Shown piece by piece: positions 9,456 through 20,451 of a DNA stretch of 64,000 bases. Under the pieces are notes generated by a model. That model saw only the letters and a list, made by a program, of their open reading frames with translations. It did no database searches and was not told the DNA's origin. Origin of the DNA: Henckelia pumila (taxonomy: Eukaryota; Streptophyta; Magnoliopsida; Lamiales; Gesneriaceae); the NCBI RefSeq assembly GCF_033568475.1, contig NC_133121.1, positions 25,031,374 through 25,095,373 of the forward strand, given 5' to 3'. The translations under genes and the position numbers were made by a program. How positions within the stretch are numbered: the first letter of the stretch is position 1; the number at the start of each line of letters is the position of its first letter.

Positions 9456-12152
9456 AATAACACAGTGATTTTTTTTATGGAAGCTCGAAATCTAAGCTTC
9501 TACAGTTCTACGTCTCTCATTCTTTTGTTTCCGAAAGAATTTCTACTTGAAGATTTTGATTTACACAACAGCTTGCACAAACTCAATCCAATCTCAATCC
9601 AATCGACACACGATTAGAAATCCTAACAACCAGTCTTTAATAAGCCTCTCTCTCAAATCATAACAACTTCTGACAGAGTTACAATAATAAACAATACAAA
9701 TCTTTGAGATTTGTGAAACAATATGCGTGTATTGCAGCTCAAATTTATTGATGTATATGACCTCTTTTGAATGCTTAGAAAATTTGGAAGGCAGAATATC
9801 GATTCAAAAATTTCTAATAAATCTTCACGCCCTTCAAGTATTTATAGAAGTAGAGATTCAACGTAACAAAATCTAGCGGTGCGTTCTTATTCCAAAAATA
9901 GCCCAAAGTTAAGTAGATCGTGAACACGTGTTTTTGTCATATTTCTCAATATAGTACAGTGGCACGAGATTCTTTTAAATGTTAGCTAAATACGGAATCA
10001 ATAACGTTATTCATTTTGTCTTATATCCAATAACTCGGATTAATATTGAAAGTGTACGATTTGTTATGCTAGATAGTTGATATCATCCGGAAAACTGAAC
10101 TGGTGTTGTAAGTCAAAGCTCGTCCGGAAGATCAAACTGGCCTGAGTATTAACTTGATTGGCCTGGATAACAATAATGAAGAGTAGAACTGATCTGATAA
10201 GATATTTCTTATCATTTTTTTTTAAATTTTATCCAGAGTATTTAAATTTTAACCAACAAATTTTGAAAGTCAATTAAGTCCTTTTGGTCGGATTTGTACA
10301 TCTAGATCCCATCTGATATGCTCAGGTAAAATTTGATTTGTTATTTTTTTTTTTGGTCATCACCAAAAATTAAATATGTTGAATTAACATATCCAATATA
10401 TCATAAAATTTTGACAAATAAAATTTTTATAATAAATTTTTTTATGACATAAGGATTATCATATAAATAATAATATACGTGTAACATGAACTGTTTTGGC
10501 ATCATGGATGCCCGACGTAAGTATCAGTAGACAGCACACGTTTACGGAGTCAACAAAGTTGTTCAATTTTATAATAAAAATTATCTATCTAGGGTGAAGA
10601 AATTTTTTTTTTTTTCTTTTCCTTTTTCACTTTGCGTTTGAAATTACGTCTGGAGATAATTTTAACCATTATATCACATCACTAGGATTTTCACTAAACA
10701 CGACAAGTTTGAATCTTTCGATGTACAAAAAACCACACCTATCATTTACAAATATATCTTAATTTTTCTTATCAGTTTTTGAAGTACTAGTTTGCATGCA
10801 AAAATCATTGGCTTTAAAAAGTATTTAAGGAAGTATTTCCAATCATTAAAAAAATAATAATTCTTAGATTTTTGCTTAAAAAATCACTTTTGTATATTTT
10901 TTAAACTCAAATTATGTGTTAGCTTATACTTAATTTAATTGAAATCCAAAACCTAGTCATATGGTGATTATGATTGTCCAAAAGTGATTCTAATAAAAGG
11001 TCAATGTTAAAATTACTCTAATCACTTATTTATCAAACACTACCCAACTTTGATTTTTAGATTTTCACTTTTTTTTTCAAACACTACCAACTTTTGATTT
11101 TTCTTAACTTTTTTATAATCTATAAATTTAATCACTTCTACAAAAGTATAATATTTTGCAAACACTCACTTAATTAAAAAAAAGCAGAAGCGATTTTAGC
11201 ATTTGGATAAATGTTAAAAATAATTTTTTAAAATAGAAACAGAAGCATAAGCCAAAAAGCCAAAATTTTTGTCTTTTTAAAAAAACACTCATTTGCACTT
11301 AAATAAGTATTTTTTTTAAAACTGCAGTTGTAAACAAATCTCTAAGTTATTAAGAAAAACACTTTTTTTAAAAAAAATTTTTGTTTTTCTTTGGTTGGCT
11401 TCCGAAACCAAATACACTCTAAGTAACACACACACACACACATATTTATGATGTATTTTAAGGAACATAATATGTATTATTTGTAAATATTATATGTATT
11501 TCATTTGAACAAATACTTATAAACGTTTTTATAAAAATCTTCAATTTTATAAAAATATTAAAATTTGTTTTAAAAATAAAAATATGTTTGAGAAACTATT
11601 GTATAAAAACGGTTTTCAAGTTGAAAATATTTTTAAAAAACAATTTTATAATTAAAAATAATTAAAAAGATGTTTCGACGATTATTCTACGAGCTCTCCT
11701 TTAACTTGCGTTTTGTTTTTATTCTAAAAATAACAAAAACATTTCTCAATTATTCTTTACAAATTATACTTGAAGAACACAATTTTAAAAATAATTTTTT
11801 TAAATTTTTTTTTACGAATACCTTATACAAATACATACTTTAAATTTCTCTCTATTCATAAAACACTAAACAATATTTTTATTAACCCTACTCCATACAT
11901 CTTATTCATTTAGGCATGTATGTTTTCACTCAGATTAAGAAAGTGTTTGAAAATGAAAATTTTGTCAGCAATTTTCCTATTTTATTTTTATTTAATGAAG
12001 ATTTTAATAGAATAAAATAATTTTATAAATAGTTAATGATATTAATTTAATAGAGATAAATTGATAAAGAATTATAAAAAATAACAATTGAATCAGATGG
12101 AAAAGAAAATATTTTTTAAATAAATGAGACAAATGAGTAAATAACACTATAA
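9456..12152. other. AT-rich intergenic DNA with MITE-like debris
   Basis: No gene is visible. Stretches around 10800-11420 hold several copies of AAACACTACC-like and AACCAAATACACTC-like element ends, which suggests old MITE fragments. A short CA repeat sits near 11430. I could not define element boundaries. Confidence 0.35.
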
Positions 12153-12539
12153 GGCTCTGTTTGGTAGCCTATATTATTAATATGTGTATAAATCATCTTA
12201 TTCAATCTCGCGTTCTTCTCGTCATATTATTTATCCATCTATTAATTATTTATTTTACATCAATCAAATCAATAATTATTTATCTTACATCAATTAAATT
12301 ATTTAATTTAAATTACTATATTATTCTTATAAATAATATTATTAATATTTTATTTATTTTTAAAAAGACAAAATGATAATTTATCATTTTTACATAAAAT
12401 ATAATCAATCAAATCAAATAAAATAAAATCTAACAATCAAATCAAATACTATAATTATTATCATTTTTATTTATTTTTTATTAAATTATATTATTTATTT
12501 ATGTATTATTTATCTCGATCATACCTATCAAATGATACC
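12153..12539. mobile_element. Tourist-like MITE, AT-rich, 387 bp
   Basis: The ends GGCTCTGTTTGGTAG and, in complement, GGTATCATTTGATAG match at about 10 of 15 positions, and GG...TTTGGTAG is typical of Tourist termini. The element is flanked by TAA (12150-12152) and TTA (12540-12542), compatible with a TWA target duplication. The interior is repetitive and AT-rich (ATTATTTAT, ATCAATCAAATCAA). Confidence 0.55.
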
Positions 12540-12759
12540 TTAGTATCATTAGATTAAATAAAATTATTTCGAAAAAATTATGTCGTTAATTTCAGAACGA
12601 AAACTACATTTAATACGAATACCTTTTACTTAAATTTCATTTCCCAAGAATCGTAGCTAGCCCTGCAGCATTAAATGTCGTGAGTTCATCGAAGACACTT
12701 GTCGTGCATTCATTGGCCAACACTCAAATCATTCTTAGCGGGGCTTCACCTTCCTACCC

Positions 12760-13548
12760 TTCGATGACCTTCGTTTTTATTCTCACTTCTATATTAACAA
12801 TTATAATCCACTCAACAGATCGATCATCCCCCTAAATTTGCAAAATCCCAGTTCAAATTTCACTCACTACTGTGTGTTTTTTTCACCCCTTTGATGCTCC
12901 CATTCATTCACAAGGCTTTCAGATTCTGAGCTGAAATCTTGAGGTACTTGTCGACCCTTTTTCTTGCAGCTGTCATTTCCCTTCACCTGCTGTTCTTTTT
13001 GTCTTGTTGTCTTCTTCACTGCTTGCTTGCTACATTCTTGAACTCGTAACCCGTGTAAGAAAAAAACACCAAATTCTTGAGCAGTAATTCCTCTGAAAGA
13101 ACTGTTGTAATGACTATATATGTTTAATTTGTCTGCAAGAAAAAAAAAACCCATCTTTTTTCTGGGATCATAGGATATTAATGTGGCTGTTTAGTGTCAA
13201 GAAATGGTTATTTATTGTTTAAGATTTGTGGGTTTGGTATTGACTATGAAGTTAATTATTGAGTGTTTAGTTTCACTATTTGTTAGTATCAGTTTTGTTT
13301 ATTAATTACATGAGATAGGCATAGCCTAGTTTTCCAATTTGGTTATTTGTGTGGAATTGTACAGTTTGTTGCTTTATCTGCAATCTATTTATTGATGATG
13401 TACCTCTCAACACACTGCTTTTTCACATGCATTTTTGTGTGGAATTTTGAATTGTGGTGCAGTTAATGAATGGCTACCAGTCCCTTACATTAATGGTTAA
13501 TGCTTCTTTGAACTTTGCGGTCATGTAGGGTATTTCTTGTCTGCAAAA
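12760..13548 (+). promoter_or_regulatory. Probable promoter and 5' UTR (with intron) of the NAB-domain gene
   Basis: A TATA-like CTATATTAA lies near 12788. A GAG|GTACTT site near 12953 could be a 5'-UTR donor, with an acceptor CATGTAG ending near 13528, 20 bp before the start codon. All of this is inferred from sequence signals and has no transcript support. Confidence 0.35.
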
Positions 13549-15814
13549 ATGGTAGCCAAGGCCGAGAAAGCCGGCGGCGGCAGCGGCGGCCGAGAAGCGG
13601 TCGCTAGTGCGGCGGCTGCAGGGTCACGGCGGAGCAGAAGTTTCAACAACAAACCCTCCTGGCTTCTTTGCTCCATTGCTGGTATAAACCATAAACTCGA
13701 CATTGCTGTGATGAGTGGATCATTCTTCAATTCTTTTCTTTGAATTCATTATTTTTACCTTTTGGGTAATCATGGGTAAAATTATTAGTGCCGTAAGATT
13801 TAAATCTATGCATATTATAATAAATTCAATCACATTGTTAGATTCAAGAATTTGTGACAAATCCAGAATGGCCAATTTCAAATTTAGTTTCGAGTCACCA
13901 ATTTAGATTTATTTAAATTTTTATATAGATATATAAGAAAATACATATTGGTACATAAATTAAAGAAAAGAGACCCAAGTTTTGAAATTTGATTGTTACG
14001 TGGGACCCTGATTGTTCCTTGGCAAGGACCTTTCTGAAGTATGAAACGAGACCTCACATTGTTTCCCCTTCCTTGGCTTTGAGTGAAGAATCCAATGACA
14101 AGTCCTTTTCAACCCCTATATAATTAGGGGACCCCACTACAAGTTTTTATAGAGAAAGCTGAATTTTTTTTTTACTATTTTCTTGTATACCTATTTTCAT
14201 ATTCAGGGTACATGTTGGAAATTTAAACAAAAAAATCTGCTATTAGTCCAAAAATGCTGCCCTAATTTCTGGAGTGTAACAGATGCATTTTGATTTGATT
14301 CTGATTCGGGTTTTCAATGATATGTCAGCTTGTTTGCATGTTTGAGAAATCTGATGATCTTCTTTCACATGATCCTTCTGTCTTCTGCACAAGTACATTT
14401 TTATCTTTTGTTTTCTTGGTTCAGGAATCTACCTTCTTTCCTCATATTTTTGTTTAATTTTATTTTATATAACTTTCTTTTGGTGACTAGGAACCTATGG
14501 GCTATAAAATTGTAACTGGATATAATGTTATTTTATTATGTTTCTTAATATTTGACTGGAATTAAAATTCAGATATAAGTATGTTGCAAAAGAAAATTAG
14601 TGTCAAAACAAGTTGGGTAAATAATATAAATGTGTTGATTAATTTTGAATTTGAAAGGATGGGCTGCTGTATTCTGCTGCAGTGGTCCATTTGGCATTCG
14701 AAATTCTTTTGCACATTTTGAATTTGAAACTTCTCGGTTACAAACAAACAATGTCTATATCTACATTTAATGCAGTTCATTTTCAAATTTTACAGACTTT
14801 GACGATCGGATGAAGCTGATGCTGACACGTAAAACACCCAAAGAAAACAGTGCTGCTGCTGACAGTTTTGCGGCAAGAGCCAATTCTTACTACCATGAAC
14901 GGCCACAGCTACTGGCTATGCTGCAGGATTTGTACAATGGTTACCTCTCGTTGGCCGACCGATATTGCCAGGCGCTTGCCAAGAACCAACAGCAACACCA
15001 GCACAGCCGGGGCTCGTCCCCAGCTCCTTCCCTGAAACTTGATGGAGCTTCGTTGGTTGACGAAGGAGATACCGGAGAAGTCATTGATTCTGACGCTGAG
15101 AGTTCGCTGTCGTTTCAGCCTCCGAGTGTATCCGTCGTACAAGCGAAAGAGAATGATGCTGATTTGGTGATTGCAGATTTGGTTATGAAGACTGTGGAAT
15201 ATGAGATTGTTTTGAGTGAACTTGCTGTAGCTGAGAAGCGGTCTGGTGAGGCATTGAGGAAGATGGAACTGCAGAAGAACCTGTTGGACGTGCTGGATTC
15301 GGAACGGTTGATTCTGCTGAATGACAATGCGACTTTGGGGTACAGGGTGACGGCGTTGGTGGAAGAGAACAAAGGGTTGGCTTCTGAATCACTGTTTTTG
15401 AAGAGGAAGGCTACTGAGCTTGCAAGGTGTGTGTTGAAATCAAGGGAGGATCACAGGGTTTGCATGCTGAGCGGGAAAATCGAGGATCTACAAGGGCAGA
15501 TTTACGGGTTGGAGAAGAGGAACAAGGAGTACTATGAGAGGCTTGTGAAGCAAGAAGAGAAGAACAAGGTGAAAGTGAGAAAGAGTAAGGAGGGGGAACA
15601 GGTGACCTTGGAGGACTGTTTCGAATCTCATGGCGGAGGTAGTGGTGTTGCGGGTTTGATGAAATGCTTTCCTGTAAATGTGAAAAAGGTCGGTGATCAG
15701 AATCAAAACCGTGGGGTTGAAGGTGGCGGTCACATGGTTTCTAAGTTGTGGGATAAAGTCAAGAAGTTTGATCCGTTTCTCTGCGGTCCTCACTTCAATT
15801 CTGCTACTTGCTGA
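13549..15814 (+). CDS. NAB-domain kinase-interacting (KIP1-like) family protein
   Basis: Two exons, 13549-13681 and 14796-15814, join in phase to encode 383 aa. The donor is GCTG|GTATAA and the acceptor TTTTACAG|AC. The start ATG has a favourable context (AAAAATGG). Residues 1-35 are low-complexity and rich in Gly, Ala and Ser. Residues 36-107 (PSWLL ... DSFAARANSYYHERPQLL ... LADRYCQAL) match the actin-binding NAB domain shared by KIP1/NETWORKED-type plant proteins, but its first half lacks the usual WWWD-type motif. Residues ~155-300 are heptad-rich and predicted coiled coil. Members are known or proposed to link actin, membranes or receptor kinases, and a cytoskeletal adaptor role here is inference. 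No frameshifts or stops. It is convergent with the gene at 16715-19690. Confidence 0.85.
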
Positions 15815-16714
15815 GGAAAATTAAACCATGTTAAAAAATTTCAAGATCCAAATGTTAGTAAAGTATCTGCTATCTTCTTTAATCAGTATAACATATTTCC
15901 AAACTCGGACTCAATCTGATGCTAATATAATATATATTGAATATTAATTCTCAATCTCATCGGGTAGCATCAGCATGTACTACTCAATAAATTTTGATCA
16001 CATGCCTATCCTAAACCAAGGTTACTTAGATTGAGCAAATTGCACAACTCGCGTGAACAATGCGACTTAATGTTTTTCAATCGTACAAGTTAACTACAGT
16101 GATGAGCCGTAAATTTAGTTAGGCAACTAGTAGTTAAATGACTGAAATTATCTCTTCAATGTATACAAATATGGTAGACATTTAACACAGAAGAGCAGAC
16201 AAGATTTCAATTCATTTTTCATCCATGTGATTTGTTTTGCTATCATATTACAATTTAAACTTTTAACATTTTGAACATTCTTCTTCCTCTTTATTATATA
16301 ACCTCGTCGGTAGTTCTAAGGGGCACTTGTTGGTTACTCTCCTGCATAGGAGATTATTGACTTGTAGCAGTACATAAAAGGTGTCTACTTTTAACAATAT
16401 AAACTCTGACCAAAACTCAAGCATCAGTTAATAGCTTATATACAAGAACAAGGACAACTGATAGCAAATATTCACAACGGATCTTGGGTTACATATGAAA
16501 GAGGTGCAATGGAACCCCATCCTTGAAATTTTATTAAGCAACGGCTGCTTCAACTACAAAGAACTGCTTCAACTACAAAGAACGGAAGCACTTGCTGGTC
16601 ATATAAAACATCTACAGAGACAAAAAAGAAACTGAAAAGTTGGTATTACAGAGATATAAGAGAAGCCAACCTTTAGTGTGTTAAAGCTCTCTACGTCACG
16701 AGAGAGATAAAAAA
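15815..16714. other. Convergent 3' flanks of two genes
   Basis: This contains the presumed 3' UTRs of the NAB-domain gene (+) and the [2Fe-2S]-TPR gene (-). No further coding signal is visible. Confidence 0.5.
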
Positions 16715-19690
16715 TCATCCTGAATTTGCATGAGAAAGTTTCTCTTGAAGTTTTGCAATTTTAGCCTGGCATCAAAATAGTGGAATGAATGCTACCCTGT
16801 TCATAATCTACAAGATTATCAAATTCTTAAACGTCCTTTAGGCAACTCTAGCAGTGAAAAAGTAACACAAAATGATAAAAGACAGAAGACAAAGTATGTC
16901 GGAAACTAAAAATTCAAACTTAACCAAACTCCAAAGAGAAGTTTAATAACAAAATTATAAAAATATAATTCTTTGAAGAGATGAGATTCGTGGACTTGAA
17001 GAAAACTATGTAATCCTCCCTGTCCCTTCAATTGGTATAAAGCTCATTCATCAAATAATGTGAAGATGATATGCTAATAGAGATTATTACTAAAGCTTCA
17101 AGTGCAGTGCTTAGCTTCAGGTGGCAGGTGGCAGATAAAAATATAATTCTTTGAAGAGATGAGATTAGTGGACTTGAAGAAAACTATGTAATCCTCCCTG
17201 TCCCTTCAATTGGTATAAAGCTCATTCATCAAATAATGTGAAGATGATATGCTAATAGAGATTATTACTAAAGCTTCAAGTGCAGTGCTTAGCTTCAGGT
17301 GGCAGGTAGCAATATCACGTCTGAAGAACGGAGATGTCGATAGTACCTTGAATGATTTTGAACGACGAATAGATGGGTCTAACTCTAAAGCAATTGAGTA
17401 GGACTCCTCAGCTGTGTCAAATCTATCCATGGCCATGAAAACATCACCTTCACAAATATATGCCTGTACATGTTATGTTACAAAATGAGACTTGGATTTC
17501 AAACGAAAATTTGATCACACTGAAGAAAAGACAACTGTATAGCACAAAAGAGAGAGAACAGACTAACAGGTTCGTTCACATATAAGTTTGGAGTCATGCT
17601 GGAAATTATAAAACTGGGTAGAAAAGTGAGGTTGCGAAATCGAGACAGTAAATTTCTTGTCTTTCTTTCTCAAGGAGCTGTTCAGACAAGGTATTTCAGG
17701 AATTTTTTCTGGTAAATTACATAAATCTACATCTTGGTTTCTCCAAACACGCAAAACATGAGGTTTTAAGAAGGCATGTATTTTAGATTTTGGGTCTAAA
17801 ATGGCTAGTTGTAATTACTTGTACATCCGTCAGTTGAATTTAATTTTTTTACTGAAAAAAGGGGAAATAAAATTAAATTATAGTAGGTGGCATTTATATA
17901 AATTCAGCTACAATATTGTTACAAAAAATTATTGAAGGATGGTGACAAAGTTTCTGCATGTAATTATGATTCTTGCGATAATATACCCGAAATTTTCCAA
18001 TCAATCAGAGTAGCAGCAGAAATTGGTAGGTTCAACATTTTCAATGGGTATAAACAACAGACACGGGCAGTGAGATTTTGATCGAAATTTTGCAGCCAAA
18101 GCAATAATTCCCCAACTTCGATAATATCAGTAAGAATTACACGGACCTGAGGGTAGTGGGGTGCAAGAGTCAAAGCCTCTTTAGCATCCTCGAGTGCTCC
18201 AGATACATCTCCCATTGCCAGCCTTGCAGCAGACCTGGAGAAGAACACATGGTCATATGAGCCTTCTAATTGGTTTGAAATATTCTTCCAGCAAGTTAAA
18301 ATGTGCAGTAGTAAGAATCAACAGATTAACATCATGATGCAGGATTCAATCGAAAATAACAAAAACAAGATGTTTGAAAGTAAGCTCTTATGATGGCACT
18401 CGTTGACTGCGACAATTATGCCAGTAAAAGCATTTCTTGGATGAGATATTTTGCTACAAAATCTCGTTCTTTGGATCAAAATGAAAGCTCCACATACCTG
18501 TTCTTGTAAAGGGTATGGGCACCACCAAATGGTTTAAAATCTATAGCCTGCAAAAACAAAATAAATGTGATTATAACCCTCTCTGAACTGACCCACCCTT
18601 GAGCTTCTACAACCAAAGTATTCAATTTAGAATCCTATTAAGAACCAGTAGCAACAGAAAAACATAACACCAGACAACAAAACATAAGGTTCTAAGCTTC
18701 TTCATCAAGTGTGCATCGCCAAAACAAAAAATACAAGCATTTAGCTAGGCAAAGGAAGTATCATATCACATAGACTCGCAAACTGCTATATCAGCACAGC
18801 AATTTTTGAGCAGTGGTACATTGTCTTTGTTCATTCCATCAAGTCCAACCATGAATATTTATTACCAAATTTAGCCATTGATTTTCCAAGATATACATTT
18901 TTATTTCATATTTAACCTGTATTTTACGAAGGGAAATTTACTATTAATTGTAACACAGCACCAATTCCCAACCAACTAATTTTAGTTATTAGAAACCATG
19001 AATATATCTCAAACTTATCTTAATCTTACTCAAATAAACAGTTCACCCCTATTCCTTAGATATTATATTTGAAAATTTAAACATAGGAGCATCAAGGACT
19101 GTAGAACAAGCAATATTCAGAACTCCTGCTTGTTTCCAATACCAAATTAAAGATAAATATTCAAGATTCTTCCGCCAACAGATAAAAGTTCTAATCTTTA
19201 GTTTTACAAATGGAACCTGTGTGAGTAAAGTATGAGCCTGAGAGAAATCGCCCCGTTCCATCTCAGCCTCTGCTCTCTTCCTCAACGCCAAAGCTTCCAA
19301 ACACTTGATCACGCTACTCTCCACTTCATAATCGCCAATCCCGCAAACATAGGCCATCGTATTCGCCGCCTTCTTGGGGGTCCCGCAGTGCCCAACAAAA
19401 ACAGCCTCCGGCAGAATCACGAGATTGGGGCCCAACCCGCACTTCCCAAGACACCCGCAAGAGTTCACCGCCACAGACGGAGGGGCAATCCCTGAAAGCA
19501 CCTGCAACACATCCAAAGAGCCTTGCTTTCTGCATGTCCGATTCGTACACACCCTTATTTCGATCTTTTGAGGAGGCGAAGACGATGCTCTCGGTGTTGC
19601 ACTGTGATTTTGTCTTCGTGTACGTGTACTACCATCGGAAAATGGGAAATGGAGGGAATTCGAGCGGGGAACGTTGAGTCTTGTCTCCAT
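16715..19690 (-). CDS. Plastid-type protein: thioredoxin-like [2Fe-2S] domain plus TPR repeats
   Basis: Five exons on the minus strand: 19217-19690, 18498-18547, 18147-18234, 17347-17463 and 16715-16765. All introns are GT-AG and the phases match, giving 259 aa. Residues 1-~42 are Ser/Arg/Thr-rich with few acids, like a chloroplast transit peptide. Residues 44-~115 form a thioredoxin-like ferredoxin fold: C48-x4-C53, then C80-x3-C84 within SCGCLGKCGLGPN, the expected four [2Fe-2S] ligands. From ~132 on, helices such as KRAEAEMERGDFSQAHTLL, SAARLAMGDVSGALEDAKEA and DRFDTAEESYSIALELDP look like TPR units. The short last exon encodes AKIAKLQEKLSHANSG and a stop. The biochemical role is not evident, and a plastid redox or assembly scaffold is a guess. 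The start at 19690 was chosen for its AAATATGG context; an in-frame ATG at 19750 is possible. Confidence 0.82.
16959..17314. repeat. 178-bp tandem duplication in intron 4
   Basis: The segments 16959-17136 and 17137-17314 both start AAAAATATAATTCTTTGAAG and are nearly identical by eye (one clear difference, GATTCGTGG versus GATTAGTGG, and a few at the end). The second copy stops about 30 bp from exon 4. Confidence 0.9.
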
Positions 19691-20451
19691 ATTTAGGCCA
19701 ACGCTGTTACGGAAAATTGTCGGTAGAAAATTCTTGGATAAGTAGTACAAAGGATATTCGGAGGCACCTATAATATTTTTTATATCTTTGTTTCACAAAA
19801 TTTATCTCTGTTATTGTTCTTACATGAGTTTTTTTTTTTTTCAAATATAACAATTCATTAATAATAATTAAACATATTTGCACACACATATCATGTGACG
19901 AAAGTTTTTTTATACTTAATTTTAATTAAAAATATAATAAATTTATAGCAGTAAAAATAAATTTTTTTGTTAAGAATGATAACCAACCATAAATGGTTAA
20001 AACATCATTTCTTCTATTAGGTATTTCTTATTCCATTAGTTTTTTCAAATAATTAGAAATTTAAAAATAGATAAATAAAATGATTGTATTATATATTAAA
20101 TAAAAATAATTAAATAAAAAAGAAAAGAAATAAAAATAGTGGAGAGAAATAGTTTTAGTGTGTGTATGTTTTTAAAATATTTTTTAATATCTTGACATAC
20201 CAAGAGACCAACTAAGAGTCTCTTGCATAATAATAATTAGTGACGCAGCACACGCGTTGCATGTGTAACATAATATATATATATATACATAATTTTTTTA
20301 AAGGTGATTGAGTTTTTTTTAGTATGAAAGTTCTGTAAAAATTTACATAAGAAAGGGCAAAATAGGAAAGAAATTTTGATGTGTTTATGTTCATGTCATA
20401 CCAAAAAGCAGTTTTTCTAATACTCTCAACCTTTATATAATAATAATAATA
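19691..20451 (-). promoter_or_regulatory. 5' flank of the [2Fe-2S]-TPR gene
   Basis: AT-rich upstream DNA of a minus-strand gene, reaching to the LINE insertion. It has short TA and AAT runs near 20273-20285 and 20440-20455. No specific motif can be assigned. Confidence 0.35.

Noticed and set aside
13715..13906. 63-codon frame following exon 1 of the NAB-domain gene
   Set aside because: It lies in the intron, is AT-rich and has no domain similarity.
14562..15793. Minus-strand and alternative-frame ORFs over exon 2 of the NAB-domain gene
   Set aside because: They are shadows of the long coding frame on the + strand.
17206..17436. Alternative C-terminus of the [2Fe-2S]-TPR protein by reading through exon 4
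   Set aside because: The GT donor at exon 4 and a phase-matched final exon (16715-16765) with a sensible ending give a better model; read-through ends inside the duplicated intron.
19691..19750. Upstream in-frame ATG adding 20 residues to the [2Fe-2S]-TPR protein
   Set aside because: The downstream ATG has a better context and starts a typical transit-like sequence. The longer form is not excluded.
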